Origin: Phycisphaerales bacterium | Lineage (GTDB): Bacteria; Planctomycetota; Phycisphaerae; Phycisphaerales; UBA1924 | DNA: 64,000 nt | Direction: 5' to 3' | Assembly (NCBI GenBank): GCA_020849615.1 | Contig: JADLFW010000004.1 | Coordinates: forward strand, 372,001 to 436,000 | Part shown: piece by piece, positions 27,160 to 36,151 of the stretch | How positions within the stretch are numbered: the first letter of the stretch is position 1 | How the letters are laid out: each line of letters begins with the position of its first letter | Translations under genes and position numbers: made by a program | Notes under the pieces: generated by a model | The model's database searches: none | What the model was told of the DNA's origin: nothing | Seen by the model: only the letters and a program-made list of their open reading frames with translations

Positions 27160-28041
27160 TTACGGGTGCGAATAGCCGAGGATCTGGATCGCGGCGCGGT
27201 AATGCTCGCTGGCGCCGAACTTCTCGATCACGGCGGGGTCGACGGGCCGGCGCGGCAGGCTGACGATCTCGGTCTGGGCCCGTGTGCCCTTGGTGTCGCC
27301 GGTGATCTTGGTGTACGCGGCCCAGCGCTGGCGGTAGGTCGGGTCGAAGCCGATGCGCAGGCGATCGCACAGCAGGCGGACCTGCGCATCGGGCTCCTTC
27401 GTGAAATCCTCGTAGCGGACGAAACCGAGGCGCCGGGCCTCGATGGCGAACTTCAGCGTGCCTTCGAGGTACTGCTCCAGCGTCAGGCGCTGCTTGAGCA
27501 TCGGGATGTTCTGGATGCTGAGCCACTGGTCGATCGGATGCCGAACGAAAGTCGTCGATACCACGTTGTACTTGGGTTCCAGCACCATCGATGTCGTGAG
27601 GCGGTTGGTGGCCCGCGCGATGAAGGGCGCCGCGGCGAAATCCAGGTGCGACCAGTCGCGGAGGATCAGGCGCAGCCCGCGGTCCGAGGCCCGGCGGTAG
27701 ATGAGGTCCACGGCCTCTTCGAACGGGGGGAGCGCGCCGCGGGTGACGAGTGCGGCCCGGTCTTCCGGGGTGAGCAGGCCGAACCACTGGTGGGCCTGGC
27801 GCAGGGGTTCCATGCGCTGCAGGAGCTTGACGACATCGGGAGTCCGCTGCGTGAGGGGGTGCTGCAGGAGCTTGGTCACCGCGGGGTGGACCTCGCTCAG
27901 CATGGCGACGGCGGGCATGACGCCGATGCACTTGCCGATCACGGTGCCGCCCGTGCGGGCCAGGGTGTGCAGGATGCGGATGACGGGCCGTCCATCCGGG
28001 CCCGTCTCGGTCGCCTGTGCTGCGCTCTCCGGCCTGTTCAC
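27160..28041 (-). CDS. sulfotransferase-like protein 1
   Basis: 293 aa, GTG start with GGGAG upstream. A P-loop-like 5'-phosphosulfate motif is LARTGGTVIGKCIG (about 25-38), and the 3'-phosphate-binding region may be TTFVRHPIDQWLSIQN. This matches the bacterial sulfotransferase fold, though identity to characterised enzymes is likely low. It shares HP-x-DQWLS, FVRYEDF and a C-terminal YRAAIQILGYSHP with the next gene, its paralogue. It would transfer sulfate from PAPS to a glycan or protein. It is the last gene of the GT41/sulfotransferase cluster. Confidence 0.75.
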   Translation of the reverse strand: MNRPESAAQATETGPDGRPVIRILHTLARTGGTVIGKCIGVMPAVAMLSEVHPAVTKLLQHPLTQRTPDVVKLLQRMEPLRQAHQWFGLLTPEDRAALVTRGALPPFEEAVDLIYRRASDRGLRLILRDWSHLDFAAAPFIARATNRLTTSMVLEPKYNVVSTTFVRHPIDQWLSIQNIPMLKQRLTLEQYLEGTLKFAIEARRLGFVRYEDFTKEPDAQVRLLCDRLRIGFDPTYRQRWAAYTKITGDTKGTRAQTEIVSLPRRPVDPAVIEKFGASEHYRAAIQILGYSHP

Positions 28042-28053
28042 GCGTGAGCTCCC

Positions 28054-28899
28054 TTACGGATGGCCGTACCCCAGCAGTTCGATGGTTGCGCGGTAGTCGG
28101 CGCTGGCGGCGAAGCGGTCGAGCAGCCCGGCGTCGATCGCCCGCCGCGGCGGGAGGCTGATGCGGTCCTGCCCGCGCGAGCCGCCCACATCGCCGGTGAT
28201 CGTCCTGAACGAACTCCAGCGCTGCTCGAAGGAAGGGTCGCAGGCGATCTCGAGCCTCTCGCAGAGCATCCGCACGTGCCGCTGCGGCTCGGCGGCGAAG
28301 TCCTCGAAGCGCACGAACCCGAGCTTCGCGGCTTCCTCCGCGAACCTCCGGCAGCCGGCGAGGTAGGCCTCCAGCGCGATCTCCTCGCGCAGCATCGGCA
28401 GGTTCCGCATGCTGAGCCACTGGTCGATCGGGTGCCGCACGGTGATGGTCCGGGCCAGGCGGAAGCGCGGGCCCAGCGATTCGACCACCGCGAACCGGCC
28501 CGGCGGGTCCGGGTTGAAGGGCTCGCCGAGGAAGTCGAGGTGCGACCAGTCACGGACGATGAGGCTCAGCCCACGCTGCCGGGCCCGGCGCTCGATCATG
28601 GCGATCGACTCGTCGAACGGCATGGTGCGCCGCGAGGCCCGGACCTGGTCCTTGTCCTCGTCGGTGAGCAGCCCGTACCACTGGTCGGCCTGGCGCAGGG
28701 GGTCAAAGCTCCACAGCACGGCGAGCGCGTTCTTGTTCTTCTTGGTGGGCGGGGTGTGCATGAGGTCGGGGACGGAGGGGTGCACCTCGCTGAGCATCAC
28801 CACGCCCGGCATCACGCCCAGGCACTTGGCGATGATCGTGCCGCCCGACCGGGCCATCATGTGCAGCAGCCGGAGCACGGGCCGCGTGTCGGCGCTCAT
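28054..28899 (-). CDS. sulfotransferase-like protein 2
   Basis: 281 aa, paralogue of the following gene. The P-loop-like motif is MMARSGGTIIAKCLG, followed by MLSEVHPSVPDLM, VRDWSHLDFLGEPF, TVRHPIDQWLSMRN and FVRFEDFAAEP, ending YRATIELLGYGHP. The start overlaps the stop of the GT41 gene by 4 bp (28896-28899), indicating coupled translation. The two copies are adjacent and collinear, so a local duplication is inferred. The acceptor is unknown, but the context suggests a product of the GT41 enzymes. Confidence 0.75.
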   Translation of the reverse strand: MSADTRPVLRLLHMMARSGGTIIAKCLGVMPGVVMLSEVHPSVPDLMHTPPTKKNKNALAVLWSFDPLRQADQWYGLLTDEDKDQVRASRRTMPFDESIAMIERRARQRGLSLIVRDWSHLDFLGEPFNPDPPGRFAVVESLGPRFRLARTITVRHPIDQWLSMRNLPMLREEIALEAYLAGCRRFAEEAAKLGFVRFEDFAAEPQRHVRMLCERLEIACDPSFEQRWSSFRTITGDVGGSRGQDRISLPPRRAIDAGLLDRFAASADYRATIELLGYGHP

Positions 28900-30689
28900 G
28901 CCCCACCCCCGGGCCCGGCGCACCGGTCGAGCCACGCGTCGCGCAGCGCTGATTCGAACTTCGCGATGAACGACCGCTGGTCGCACAGGATCGACCCCGC
29001 CATGCGCGCCCGCAGCCCGGCCCGTCGCTGCGCGAGGGCGGGCGCATCCCCGGCGAGCCGGGCCGCGATATCCACGAACTCCTCGCGGCTCCTGGCGATC
29101 AGCTCCGGGCAGCCCACGGCGTGCAGCAGGCTTGACCCCACCCGCGCGGCGTGGACTTGCCCTTCGAGCGTCACCACCGGCACGCCCATCCACATCGCCT
29201 CGCAGGTGGTCGTCGTGCCGTGGTAGGGGAAGGTGTCGAGGGCGATATCCACGCGGTTGTAGAGGGACATGTGGTCGGAGTGGCCCGGCAGGTAGTCGAG
29301 CAGCTCGATGCGGGCGGGATCGACGCCTTCGCGCTCGAAGCGTCCGCGGAGGTGGGACTCGGCGATTGATGCCGCGAGGATCTTGGCCCGCAGGACGAGC
29401 TTCGATCCCGGGACGCGCTTGAGGACCTCGGACCACAGCGCCACGGCGGTCGGGCTGGTCTTGGCGAGGTTGTTGAAAGAGCCGAAAGTCACGCTCCCGC
29501 TGCGGAGCGCCGGCGGCGGCGCCACCTCCGGCGCGCTGCCGGGCGGGCGGTAGCACAGGAAGCACCCCGGGAGCCGCAGCGGCCGCTCGGTCATGAGCGA
29601 CTCCGACCCGGGCGGGTCGGTGATGGCATCGACGATCCGCCAGTCCATCGTCGCCAGGCCCGTCGTGTTGGGGTATCCCAGGTACGTGATCTGCACGGGC
29701 GCGATCCGCCGGGCCATCGCGCTCAGCCGGTTGCCGATGGTCAGCCCGGAGAGGTCGATGGCGATATCGATCTCATCGCGCCGGGCCAGCTCGACCAGGG
29801 CCGCATCGCCGAGTTCGTACGTCTCGCGCCAGGTCACCGGGTAGGACTGCAGGCGCTGCGTGACGGCATCGCCCTCTTGCGTCCCGGAATAGATGTACAC
29901 CTCGTAGCGCTCGCGGTCGTGGTGCTCGACGATCGGTTCGAAGAAGTACGAGACGGAGTGGCCGCGGCAATCGGCCGAGAGGTAGGCCACACGCAGCCGC
30001 CGCCGCGGATCGCGCGTGTTGGGGAACGCCGCCGGCCCGCCCGCGCCCCTGGCGTAGAGCGCCCCGAGGCGCCGGTGCGCCTCCAGCACCTGCGCGGGGC
30101 GGGCCCGGTCGCTGTAGTTGAGATCGAAGGCGTACCCCGCCTGCATCTCGATGTCATCGGGGCGGAGCTCGGCCACGCGGCCCATGAACTCGAGGGCCTC
30201 ATCGGGCCGGCCCAGTCGCGCCAGCAGCCGGGCCAGGTTCACCTGGCTGTCGTAGCGGTCGGGCTGCAGCTCCACGGCCCGGCGGAACTCAGCGCACGCC
30301 TCTTCGATGCGGTGCTGCTCGCTCAGCAGCGTGCCCAGCGTGTTGTGGAGGGGGGCGTGGCGTTCATCGATTTCGAGTCCCTTGCGGGCCCACAGCTCGG
30401 CCTGGAAGAGCCGGCGCGACATGTGCAGCAGGGAGGCGAGCGTGTTGATCGGCCCGGGGCTGCTGGGGGCCAGCTCGACCGCATCGAACGCCGCGGTGAG
30501 GGCGGGCTCCAGCCGGTTCTGGCGGATGAGCGCGATCGCCAGCTGATGGTGCAGCCCGGCCTCGCGCGGATGGACCCGCAGACCCTGGCGCAGCACGGCC
30601 TCGGCCTGGTCGGGTCGGCGTTGCTTCATCAGCAACTGGGCCTGGGAGAGAATGGAGGCGATGGGCGGGGGCAAGGCCCAACAGTACAA
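28896..30689 (-). CDS. TPR-containing GT41 (SPINDLY/OGT-like) glycosyltransferase 1
   Basis: 597 aa. The N-terminal half has about five TPR units (for example HAPLHNTLGTLLSEQHRIEEA). The C-terminal catalytic region has the GT41 blocks LRVAYLSADCRGHSVSYFFE, ITYLGYPNTTGLATMDWR, VTFGSFNNLAKTSPTAVALW and LDTFPYHGTTTTCEAMWMG. Such enzymes add O-linked sugars to Ser/Thr of proteins. The start is uncertain: TTG at 30689 gives the longest form, and the paralogue suggests a start about 9 codons further in. It lies 19 bp after the upstream GT41 gene and overlaps the sulfotransferase. Confidence 0.88.
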   Translation of the reverse strand: MYCWALPPPIASILSQAQLLMKQRRPDQAEAVLRQGLRVHPREAGLHHQLAIALIRQNRLEPALTAAFDAVELAPSSPGPINTLASLLHMSRRLFQAELWARKGLEIDERHAPLHNTLGTLLSEQHRIEEACAEFRRAVELQPDRYDSQVNLARLLARLGRPDEALEFMGRVAELRPDDIEMQAGYAFDLNYSDRARPAQVLEAHRRLGALYARGAGGPAAFPNTRDPRRRLRVAYLSADCRGHSVSYFFEPIVEHHDRERYEVYIYSGTQEGDAVTQRLQSYPVTWRETYELGDAALVELARRDEIDIAIDLSGLTIGNRLSAMARRIAPVQITYLGYPNTTGLATMDWRIVDAITDPPGSESLMTERPLRLPGCFLCYRPPGSAPEVAPPPALRSGSVTFGSFNNLAKTSPTAVALWSEVLKRVPGSKLVLRAKILAASIAESHLRGRFEREGVDPARIELLDYLPGHSDHMSLYNRVDIALDTFPYHGTTTTCEAMWMGVPVVTLEGQVHAARVGSSLLHAVGCPELIARSREEFVDIAARLAGDAPALAQRRAGLRARMAGSILCDQRSFIAKFESALRDAWLDRCAGPGGGA

Positions 30690-30708
30690 CGCCTCGCGGG
30701 CCTGTGCC

Positions 30709-32484
30709 CTACCGGGACGGCTTCGCCTGGTCCTGCCGGCAGCGTTCCGCCCAGGCCCGGCGGTAGAAGGCCTCGAGCCGGGCTACGTAGGACTTTTCAT
30801 CGCACAGGGCCGAGGCCCGCATGCGTTCGCGCAGCCCGGAGCGGAGCTGAACCAGCCGGGCCCGGTCGCGGGCCAGTTCGGCGGCGATCTTCACGTATAC
30901 ATCCTCATCGGCGGCCGACAGCTCCGGCAGCCCGATGGCGTTCAGGAGGCTGAGCCCCACGCGCGAGACGTGCGAATCGCCCGCCAGCGACACCACCGGC
31001 ACACCCATCCACAGCGCCTCGCACGTCGTCGTCGTGCCGTGGTAGGGGAAGGTGTCGAGCGCGACGTGCAGGCGCGAGTACAGGGCGAGGTGGTCGGCGG
31101 TCGAGGGGACGCGGTCGAGCAGATCCACGCGGGCCGCGTCGATCCCGTGCTGGCTGAATCGCTCCAGGAAGTAGTCGCGGACCGTGGGCATGCCCAGGTT
31201 CTTGCTCTTGAGCAGCAGCCGCGAGCCCGGGGCCGCCTCCAGCAGCCGGGCCCAGAGGCGCAGCAGCGGGGCGTTGACCTTCGCCGAGACGTTGAACGAG
31301 CCGAACGTGATGGGCGCATCGGGGCCCGGCATCTGGGGCTCGGGCGCCGCCGCCGTGGCCCGGTAGCAGAGGAAGCAGGGGTCGAGGCGTTCCAGCTTCT
31401 CGACGGCCGAGGCATCGGCGGCTCCCGGCGGGTCGGTGAGTGAATCGACGATGCGGTAGTCGATGGCCCGGACGCCGGTGGTGTTGGGGTAGCCGATGTG
31501 GCTCATCTGGATGGGCGCCGGGCGGCGCATGATCACGCCCATGCGGTGGCCGATGGAGAGGCCGCTGAGGTCGATGAGGATGTCAACGCCATCCTGGCGG
31601 ATGATCTCGGCGGTGCGGTCGTCGCTCTCGTTGACGATGCGGCGGAAGGTCAGGCCCGGCAGGGCGCGGAGGCGCTCGGTGACGTGGTCCTCGGTGTGGG
31701 AGTTGGAGAAGCAGAAGATGGAGAAGCGGGAGCGGTCGAGGCCCGTGAGGATGGGCTCGGCGAAGTACGACACGGAGTGGGCCCGGAAGTCCGCGGAGAG
31801 GAAGCCGATGCGGAGGGGGCGATCGGGGTCGGGGTCGGCGGGCCTGGGCGCGGGCGGGGGGTCGCCCAGCAGCCGGCCGTAGCGTTCGTGGGCGGCGAGC
31901 ACCTGCGCGGCGGTAAGGCCCGGCGCGTAGTTCATGGTGCTGGCGAGGTGGAGCTGGAAGCGGGCATCCTGGGGCCGCTGGCGCACCGAGGTGGTGAGCT
32001 CGGCGACGGCCTGCTCGGACTTGGAGGTTTCCAGCAGCCAGCGGCCGTAGTTGTGGCGGCATTCGGCGAGGTTGGGGTCGAGGGCGAGGGCCTTCTCGAA
32101 CATGCCGCGGGCTTCCTCGAGCTTGCCCATCTCGGTGAGCACCGCGCCGAGGGACGCGTAGGGCTTGGGGTACCGCGGCTCGATGGCGATCGCCTCGCGG
32201 CAGACGCGTTCGCTGTCCTCGACGCGCCCCAGCGAGCCGTAGAGCATGGCGAGGGTGTTCAGCACGTGCGGGCGGCGCGGGCCCAGCTCGTTGGCCCGTT
32301 CGCCGTAGAACAGGGCCTGCTCTTTTTCGCCGCGCTCGAAGAGGAGGACGGCGAGGGTGTGGTGGAGGTCGGGGTGGCGGGGCTCCTTGGCGATCGCCCG
32401 TTGCAGCAGCGACCGCGCGGCGTCGAAGCGACCTTCCTGCCGGTGCTGGAGCGCTGCGCGGATGACCTCCTGGACCTGGTTCAT
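30709..32484 (-). CDS. TPR-containing GT41 (SPINDLY/OGT-like) glycosyltransferase 2
   Basis: 591 aa from the ATG at 32484, whose MNQVQEVIRAALQHRQEGRF aligns with the first TPR of the paralogue. About five TPRs are followed by LRIGFLSADFRAHSVSYFAE, MSHIGYPNTTGVRAIDYR, ITFGSFNVSAKVNAPLLRLW and LDTFPYHGTTTTCEALWMG, all GT41 signature blocks. The enzyme is inferred to glycosylate proteins or peptides using a UDP-sugar. It is the first gene of a four-gene minus-strand unit with a second GT41 and two sulfotransferase-like proteins. Divergent promoters should lie in 32485-32851. Confidence 0.88.
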   Translation of the reverse strand: MNQVQEVIRAALQHRQEGRFDAARSLLQRAIAKEPRHPDLHHTLAVLLFERGEKEQALFYGERANELGPRRPHVLNTLAMLYGSLGRVEDSERVCREAIAIEPRYPKPYASLGAVLTEMGKLEEARGMFEKALALDPNLAECRHNYGRWLLETSKSEQAVAELTTSVRQRPQDARFQLHLASTMNYAPGLTAAQVLAAHERYGRLLGDPPPAPRPADPDPDRPLRIGFLSADFRAHSVSYFAEPILTGLDRSRFSIFCFSNSHTEDHVTERLRALPGLTFRRIVNESDDRTAEIIRQDGVDILIDLSGLSIGHRMGVIMRRPAPIQMSHIGYPNTTGVRAIDYRIVDSLTDPPGAADASAVEKLERLDPCFLCYRATAAAPEPQMPGPDAPITFGSFNVSAKVNAPLLRLWARLLEAAPGSRLLLKSKNLGMPTVRDYFLERFSQHGIDAARVDLLDRVPSTADHLALYSRLHVALDTFPYHGTTTTCEALWMGVPVVSLAGDSHVSRVGLSLLNAIGLPELSAADEDVYVKIAAELARDRARLVQLRSGLRERMRASALCDEKSYVARLEAFYRRAWAERCRQDQAKPSR

Positions 32485-32851
32485 GCTGGCGATCGGTGGC
32501 TCCGGGCCCGCGGCGGCCGCACGGGCGGGCACACTCTAGTGGCGGGCGGGCCGGGCCGCGTGCGGGGCGCGGTTGGGGCGCGATCACCGCGCAGGGGCCG
32601 GCCCGTACGGGCCGCGGCGAACAGGAAATCCGCGCGGAATCTGCAAACCCGGGCGGGTTTGCACGTATGAAGGAGTAGCTCTCTCTCCTCCGGCGGGGCG
32701 CGACTATTCCGGGTCGCGCCCTGCTCCATTTTGGGGTCAGCGCGGGCCGGGCCCGAACCGGGAGCGGAGGGAGGCCCGGCGGCGGCCCGACCCTACACTT
32801 GGCGTGCCTGCCCGGACAACCCGGCCGGGGCATACGGACAAGGTGCGAACG
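32485..32851. promoter_or_regulatory. divergent promoter region with a structured leader toward the epimerase
   Basis: This 367-bp spacer separates GT41 gene 2 (minus) from the epimerase (plus). Toward the epimerase it holds a 14-bp palindrome GGCCCGTACGGGCC (32600-32613), a hairpin with 9-bp arms TGCAAACCC/GGGTTTGCA (32642-32663), and a second 9-bp hairpin GGGCGCGAC/GTCGCGCCC (32696-32721), followed by a short ATTTTGG stretch. A three-codon frame ATGAAGGAGTAG sits between the last two hairpins. The arrangement could be an attenuator, but no known riboswitch was recognised. Confidence 0.5.
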
Positions 32852-33829
32852 ATGGATCAACGCGGCCCGATCATCCTCACCGGCGCGGCCGGCTTCATCG
32901 GCTCGCACGTGGCGCAGCGGCTGGTTTCGGAGGGCCGCTCGGTTGTCGGCATCGACAACTTCGACCCGTACTACGACCCCCGCCTGAAGCGGCGGAACCT
33001 GGAGCTGGCCGGGGCGGCGGCGGGTCCTGGGAGGTTCGAGTTCAGCCAGACCGACATCACCGATGCGGGCGCCTTGGATGCACTGCTGGCGCGGGTTCGG
33101 GCCGAGGGGATCATCCACCTTGCGGCGAAGGCAGGGGTGCGGCCCAGCATCGCCGACCCGGTGGGGTATGCGCGGGTCAACGTGCTGGGGACATCGATCC
33201 TGCTCGATGCGGCCCGGCGGGCCGGGTGCTCGCGGGTCGTCGTCGCCTCATCAAGCTCCGTCTACGGGAACTGTCCGAAGGCGCCCTTCGCCGAGGACAT
33301 GGATGTCTCGGAGCCGATCAGCCCGTACGCGGCCACCAAGCGGGCCTGCGAGCTGCTGGGCTTCACCCACCACAAGCTCACGGGCATGCCGACGGCGATG
33401 CTCCGCTTCTTCACGGTGTACGGGCCGCGGCAACGGCCCGACCTGGCGATCGAGCTGTTCATGCGCAGGCTCGCGGCCCGGCAGCCCATTTCGGTCTTCG
33501 GCCGCGGCGATTCCAGCCGCGACTACACGTTCATCAGCGACATCGTCGATGGTGTGCTGGCCGCGTACCGGCGGATCCCGGAGGTCGGGTACCGCGTCTG
33601 GAATCTCGGCAGCGATCGCCCGGTGACGCTGGATGACATGGTCGCGGCGATCGGACGAGTCGCCGGGGTGGCGCCGCGCATCGAGCGCGGGCCGGCCCGC
33701 GCGGGCGATGTCGAACGCACGTGGGCGGACCTCTCCCGGTCCCGGGCCGAGCTGGGGTACAGCCCCAAGTTCGAGTTTGAGGATGGGCTGCGGGCGCAGT
33801 GGGAGTGGATCCGGGCCAATCCGGCGTGA
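32852..33829 (+). CDS. NAD-dependent nucleotide-sugar epimerase (UDP-glucuronate 4-epimerase-like)
   Basis: 325 aa short-chain dehydrogenase/epimerase. The NAD-binding motif is TGAAGFIGSHVA (10-21), followed by GIDNFDPYYDPRLKRRNL, which is typical of UDP-GlcA 4-epimerases. The catalytic pair is Tyr159/Lys163 in SPYAATKRACE, with Ser in VVASSSSVYG. DVERTWADLSRSRAELGYSP is the usual C-terminal block. It would supply an epimerised UDP-sugar such as UDP-galacturonate for the nearby glycosyltransferases. A structured leader lies upstream. Confidence 0.88.
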   Translation: MDQRGPIILTGAAGFIGSHVAQRLVSEGRSVVGIDNFDPYYDPRLKRRNLELAGAAAGPGRFEFSQTDITDAGALDALLARVRAEGIIHLAAKAGVRPSIADPVGYARVNVLGTSILLDAARRAGCSRVVVASSSSVYGNCPKAPFAEDMDVSEPISPYAATKRACELLGFTHHKLTGMPTAMLRFFTVYGPRQRPDLAIELFMRRLAARQPISVFGRGDSSRDYTFISDIVDGVLAAYRRIPEVGYRVWNLGSDRPVTLDDMVAAIGRVAGVAPRIERGPARAGDVERTWADLSRSRAELGYSPKFEFEDGLRAQWEWIRANPA

Positions 33830-33840
33830 AGGAAACTGCG

Positions 33841-33889
33841 AGTCAAAAACACGACCCGCCGTCCAGGGAAGGTGGAACGGCGGGCCGTG
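33841..33889 (-). terminator. Rho-independent terminator for the GH56-like gene 1
   Basis: Between the convergent epimerase and GH56-like genes, a hairpin with arms CACGACCCGCCGT and ACGGCGGGCCGTG (33850-33889, one mismatch) is followed on the minus strand by GTTTTTGACT. The T-run lies on the minus side, so it should mainly stop the minus-strand gene. The stem could also weaken read-through on the plus strand. Confidence 0.75.
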
Positions 33890-33912
33890 TGTCCCATGAA
33901 CCGTGGGACCGG

Positions 33913-35553
33913 CTAGTTCTTGTCGGGCACGCCCGCCAGCGCGGAGCCGCCCGAGCCCTTCGAGGATTTCATCCGCTTGAGGGCATCCAGCGCCGCCTGG
34001 CGCTCGGACCGAGCGGCGGCCCGCGCCTGGGCGGCCTTGCGGAGGGCATCCGGGCTGACGGAGCTGGCGGCCTTCTGGGCCGAGCTGCCGACGACGCGGT
34101 AGGTCTGCGGCTTGGACATCACCGCCCCGAACCCGCCGCCCCCGGAACCCCCGGACCCTCCGGAACCGCCCGCGCCATTGTTGTTGTTGTTCCCCCCCGA
34201 GCCCGGCTTGGGCGGGACCCAGCCGCCGGTGCCCGATGACGGTTTGCCGGGCACGTAGGCGTTGCTGCTGAGGACGCCGTTGCCCACCGCCGGAGGCGGG
34301 GGTTGCGTGCCACCCGCGGAGCCGCCGCCCGAGCCCCCGCCCGAGCCGCCTCCGCCCGACCCGCCGCCCCCGGAACCTCCCGAACCACCGCCACCGCCGG
34401 ATCCGCCCGCGCCGGGCTGCGTCAGTCCCTGCGAGGTGATGACCTCGACGATGGTCGGGCTGAGGCGCTGGCGGGTGTAGTCCTGCAGCGGCTGGAACTC
34501 ATCCGCGAAGTGGACCGCATCCCAGATCGCGACCCCGTCCGCGCCGGCCTCCACGGGCAGGGCGATGGCGTGCTTGAGATTGATGTCGTTGATGTAGGTT
34601 TCGTGGAACGGCTTGTCGGGGCGGAGGTACCGCGGCCACATGTAGGTGATGACCGGCTTGCCCTTGGCGAGGCGCACCGCCTCGCGGACGTTGGAGATCA
34701 CGTACTGGCGGTTGGCCGCGATCGAGTCGGTGCCTTTCGACCAGTCGGGCTTCTCCGAGTCGGGAACCGTGGCCGCCATGCAGTAGATGGTCGGGAAGAG
34801 CACATCCTGGAGGTCCCACAGCCACTGCAGCTCATCGTTGCGCCGGCTCGACAGGCCGTGCCCGTCGGGCGGGTAGCCGATCGTGCCGAAGGGGACCTCA
34901 CCGCCGCCGTAGAGCGCGTTGGGGTAGTCGAAGATGCCCCACTTGGCCCGGGGCCGCAGCGACTTGCACAGCTCCATGGTGCGCGTGATGAAGTCGCGGG
35001 TTGCGGCGTCGTAGGTCGACTTGGCGAGCGCTTCCTGCTGGGCCGCGGAGAGGGTCGGCCACTCGGGATGCGTGGACTTCAGGTAGTCCTTCCAGTCATC
35101 GCGGTAGTCGTAGTCGGCCTCGTTGGGGCCCGCGCCGGGGTTGGCCGCGTTCGAGACCCGGTCCCAGAGCAGGTTCCAGTTCTCGTAGTCGATGCACACG
35201 AGCCCGTCGTAGTCGGCGGGGAGCCGCTCCTCGACGTCGAGCCGCACCTTGCGGAGGTGGTTCTCCATCCAGCCGGGGTTCACGTAAGCCTGGTGCACGC
35301 CGTACAGCGGGTAGTCGCCCAGGAACTGCCCGTAGAAGATGTAGATGTCCTTGCGGATCGGCGCCGCGTCGAACTCGACCCGCTGGGCCCAGTCCACCTT
35401 CGAGCGCCACTTGATCTCGTTCTCATCCGTCGTCACGCTCCAGTGGAACGTGAACGGGCGACCCTCCTGGCCGAGCGCGAGCGGCGCCCACAGAAGGCCG
35501 GCGGCGAGGACAAGACGGCGGAGGCGGCTGGCGGGGGCGGAGCGGTTGAGCAT
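33913..35553 (-). CDS. secreted hyaluronidase-like protein (GH56), long form
   Basis: 546 aa from the ATG at 35553, with a signal peptide (LRRLVLAAGLLWAPLALGQ). The catalytic domain (about 25-355) follows the animal hyaluronidase plan: IYIFYGQFLGDYPLYG, HLRKVRLDVEERLP, GLVCIDYENW (Asp122, Glu124 in the DxE catalytic position), LRPRAKWGIFDYP, RRNDELQWLWDLQDVLFPTI, and a final ADGVAIWDA. A Gly/Ser-rich linker (about 375-490) leads to a basic C-terminal region. A paralogue lies at 36152-37372. Hyaluronan or another glycosaminoglycan-like polymer is the inferred substrate. Confidence 0.8.
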   Translation of the reverse strand: MLNRSAPASRLRRLVLAAGLLWAPLALGQEGRPFTFHWSVTTDENEIKWRSKVDWAQRVEFDAAPIRKDIYIFYGQFLGDYPLYGVHQAYVNPGWMENHLRKVRLDVEERLPADYDGLVCIDYENWNLLWDRVSNAANPGAGPNEADYDYRDDWKDYLKSTHPEWPTLSAAQQEALAKSTYDAATRDFITRTMELCKSLRPRAKWGIFDYPNALYGGGEVPFGTIGYPPDGHGLSSRRNDELQWLWDLQDVLFPTIYCMAATVPDSEKPDWSKGTDSIAANRQYVISNVREAVRLAKGKPVITYMWPRYLRPDKPFHETYINDINLKHAIALPVEAGADGVAIWDAVHFADEFQPLQDYTRQRLSPTIVEVITSQGLTQPGAGGSGGGGGSGGSGGGGSGGGGSGGGSGGGSAGGTQPPPPAVGNGVLSSNAYVPGKPSSGTGGWVPPKPGSGGNNNNNGAGGSGGSGGSGGGGFGAVMSKPQTYRVVGSSAQKAASSVSPDALRKAAQARAAARSERQAALDALKRMKSSKGSGGSALAGVPDKN

Positions 35554-35872
35554 CGCGGGACTCCACGGCGGCACAGGCTGGGCCGGTGCGGCACTGACTC
35601 CCCCAACATCGGTTTGCATTTCCGCCGACTCAGCCCGTCCGCTCCGTTCTTTCGCTTTCCGGGACGGGCCGTGGCGCGTGGCGATTCCCTGCGGTGCACG
35701 CGGGCCCGCGCCGCCCCATTCGCGTTCCCCCGGACGACGATTCCTTGACACCCCGGACGGCCCGGCGGGGGGCGTCGGCGCCTGCTGGCGCGGGCCGTGA
35801 CGCCTGCGCGGGGGGCCGCCCGTCCGCGGCCCGGGCACCCCGGGGACTTCACCCCGGCGCCTACCGTTGTGC

Positions 35873-36130
35873 ATGGCGTGCAACTGCGGGCCCCAGTGCG
35901 GGCCCGACCGCGACATCGACGAAGGCCCGGACCCCGCCGACATCGAGCGCTTCGGTTCTGAGACCATCCCCTGCCCGGAGTGCGGCGCGGAGGTCTACGA
36001 CGAATCCGCGTTCTGCCACAAGTGCGGGCACGTCCTGGGAGACCCCGTGGACGCCAAGTCCGCCCCGCCGTGGATCTTCCTCACCGTCGCCGGGCTGGTC
36101 GCCGCCTTCGCTCTATTCCTGGTCTTCTGA
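35873..36130 (+). CDS. small zinc-ribbon membrane protein
   Basis: 85 aa from the ATG at 35873; a TTG 6 bp upstream is possible. The N-terminus has an extra cysteine group (ACNCGPQCGPD), then a zinc ribbon IPCPECGAEVYDESAFCHKCG, and a C-terminal membrane segment (IFLTVAGLVAAFALFLVF). It sits between two GH56-like genes on the opposite strand. The function is unknown. Codon use and composition match the neighbours. Confidence 0.72.
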   Translation: MACNCGPQCGPDRDIDEGPDPADIERFGSETIPCPECGAEVYDESAFCHKCGHVLGDPVDAKSAPPWIFLTVAGLVAAFALFLVF

Positions 36131-36151
36131 CCCGCGTGGCGCCGGCCCGCG

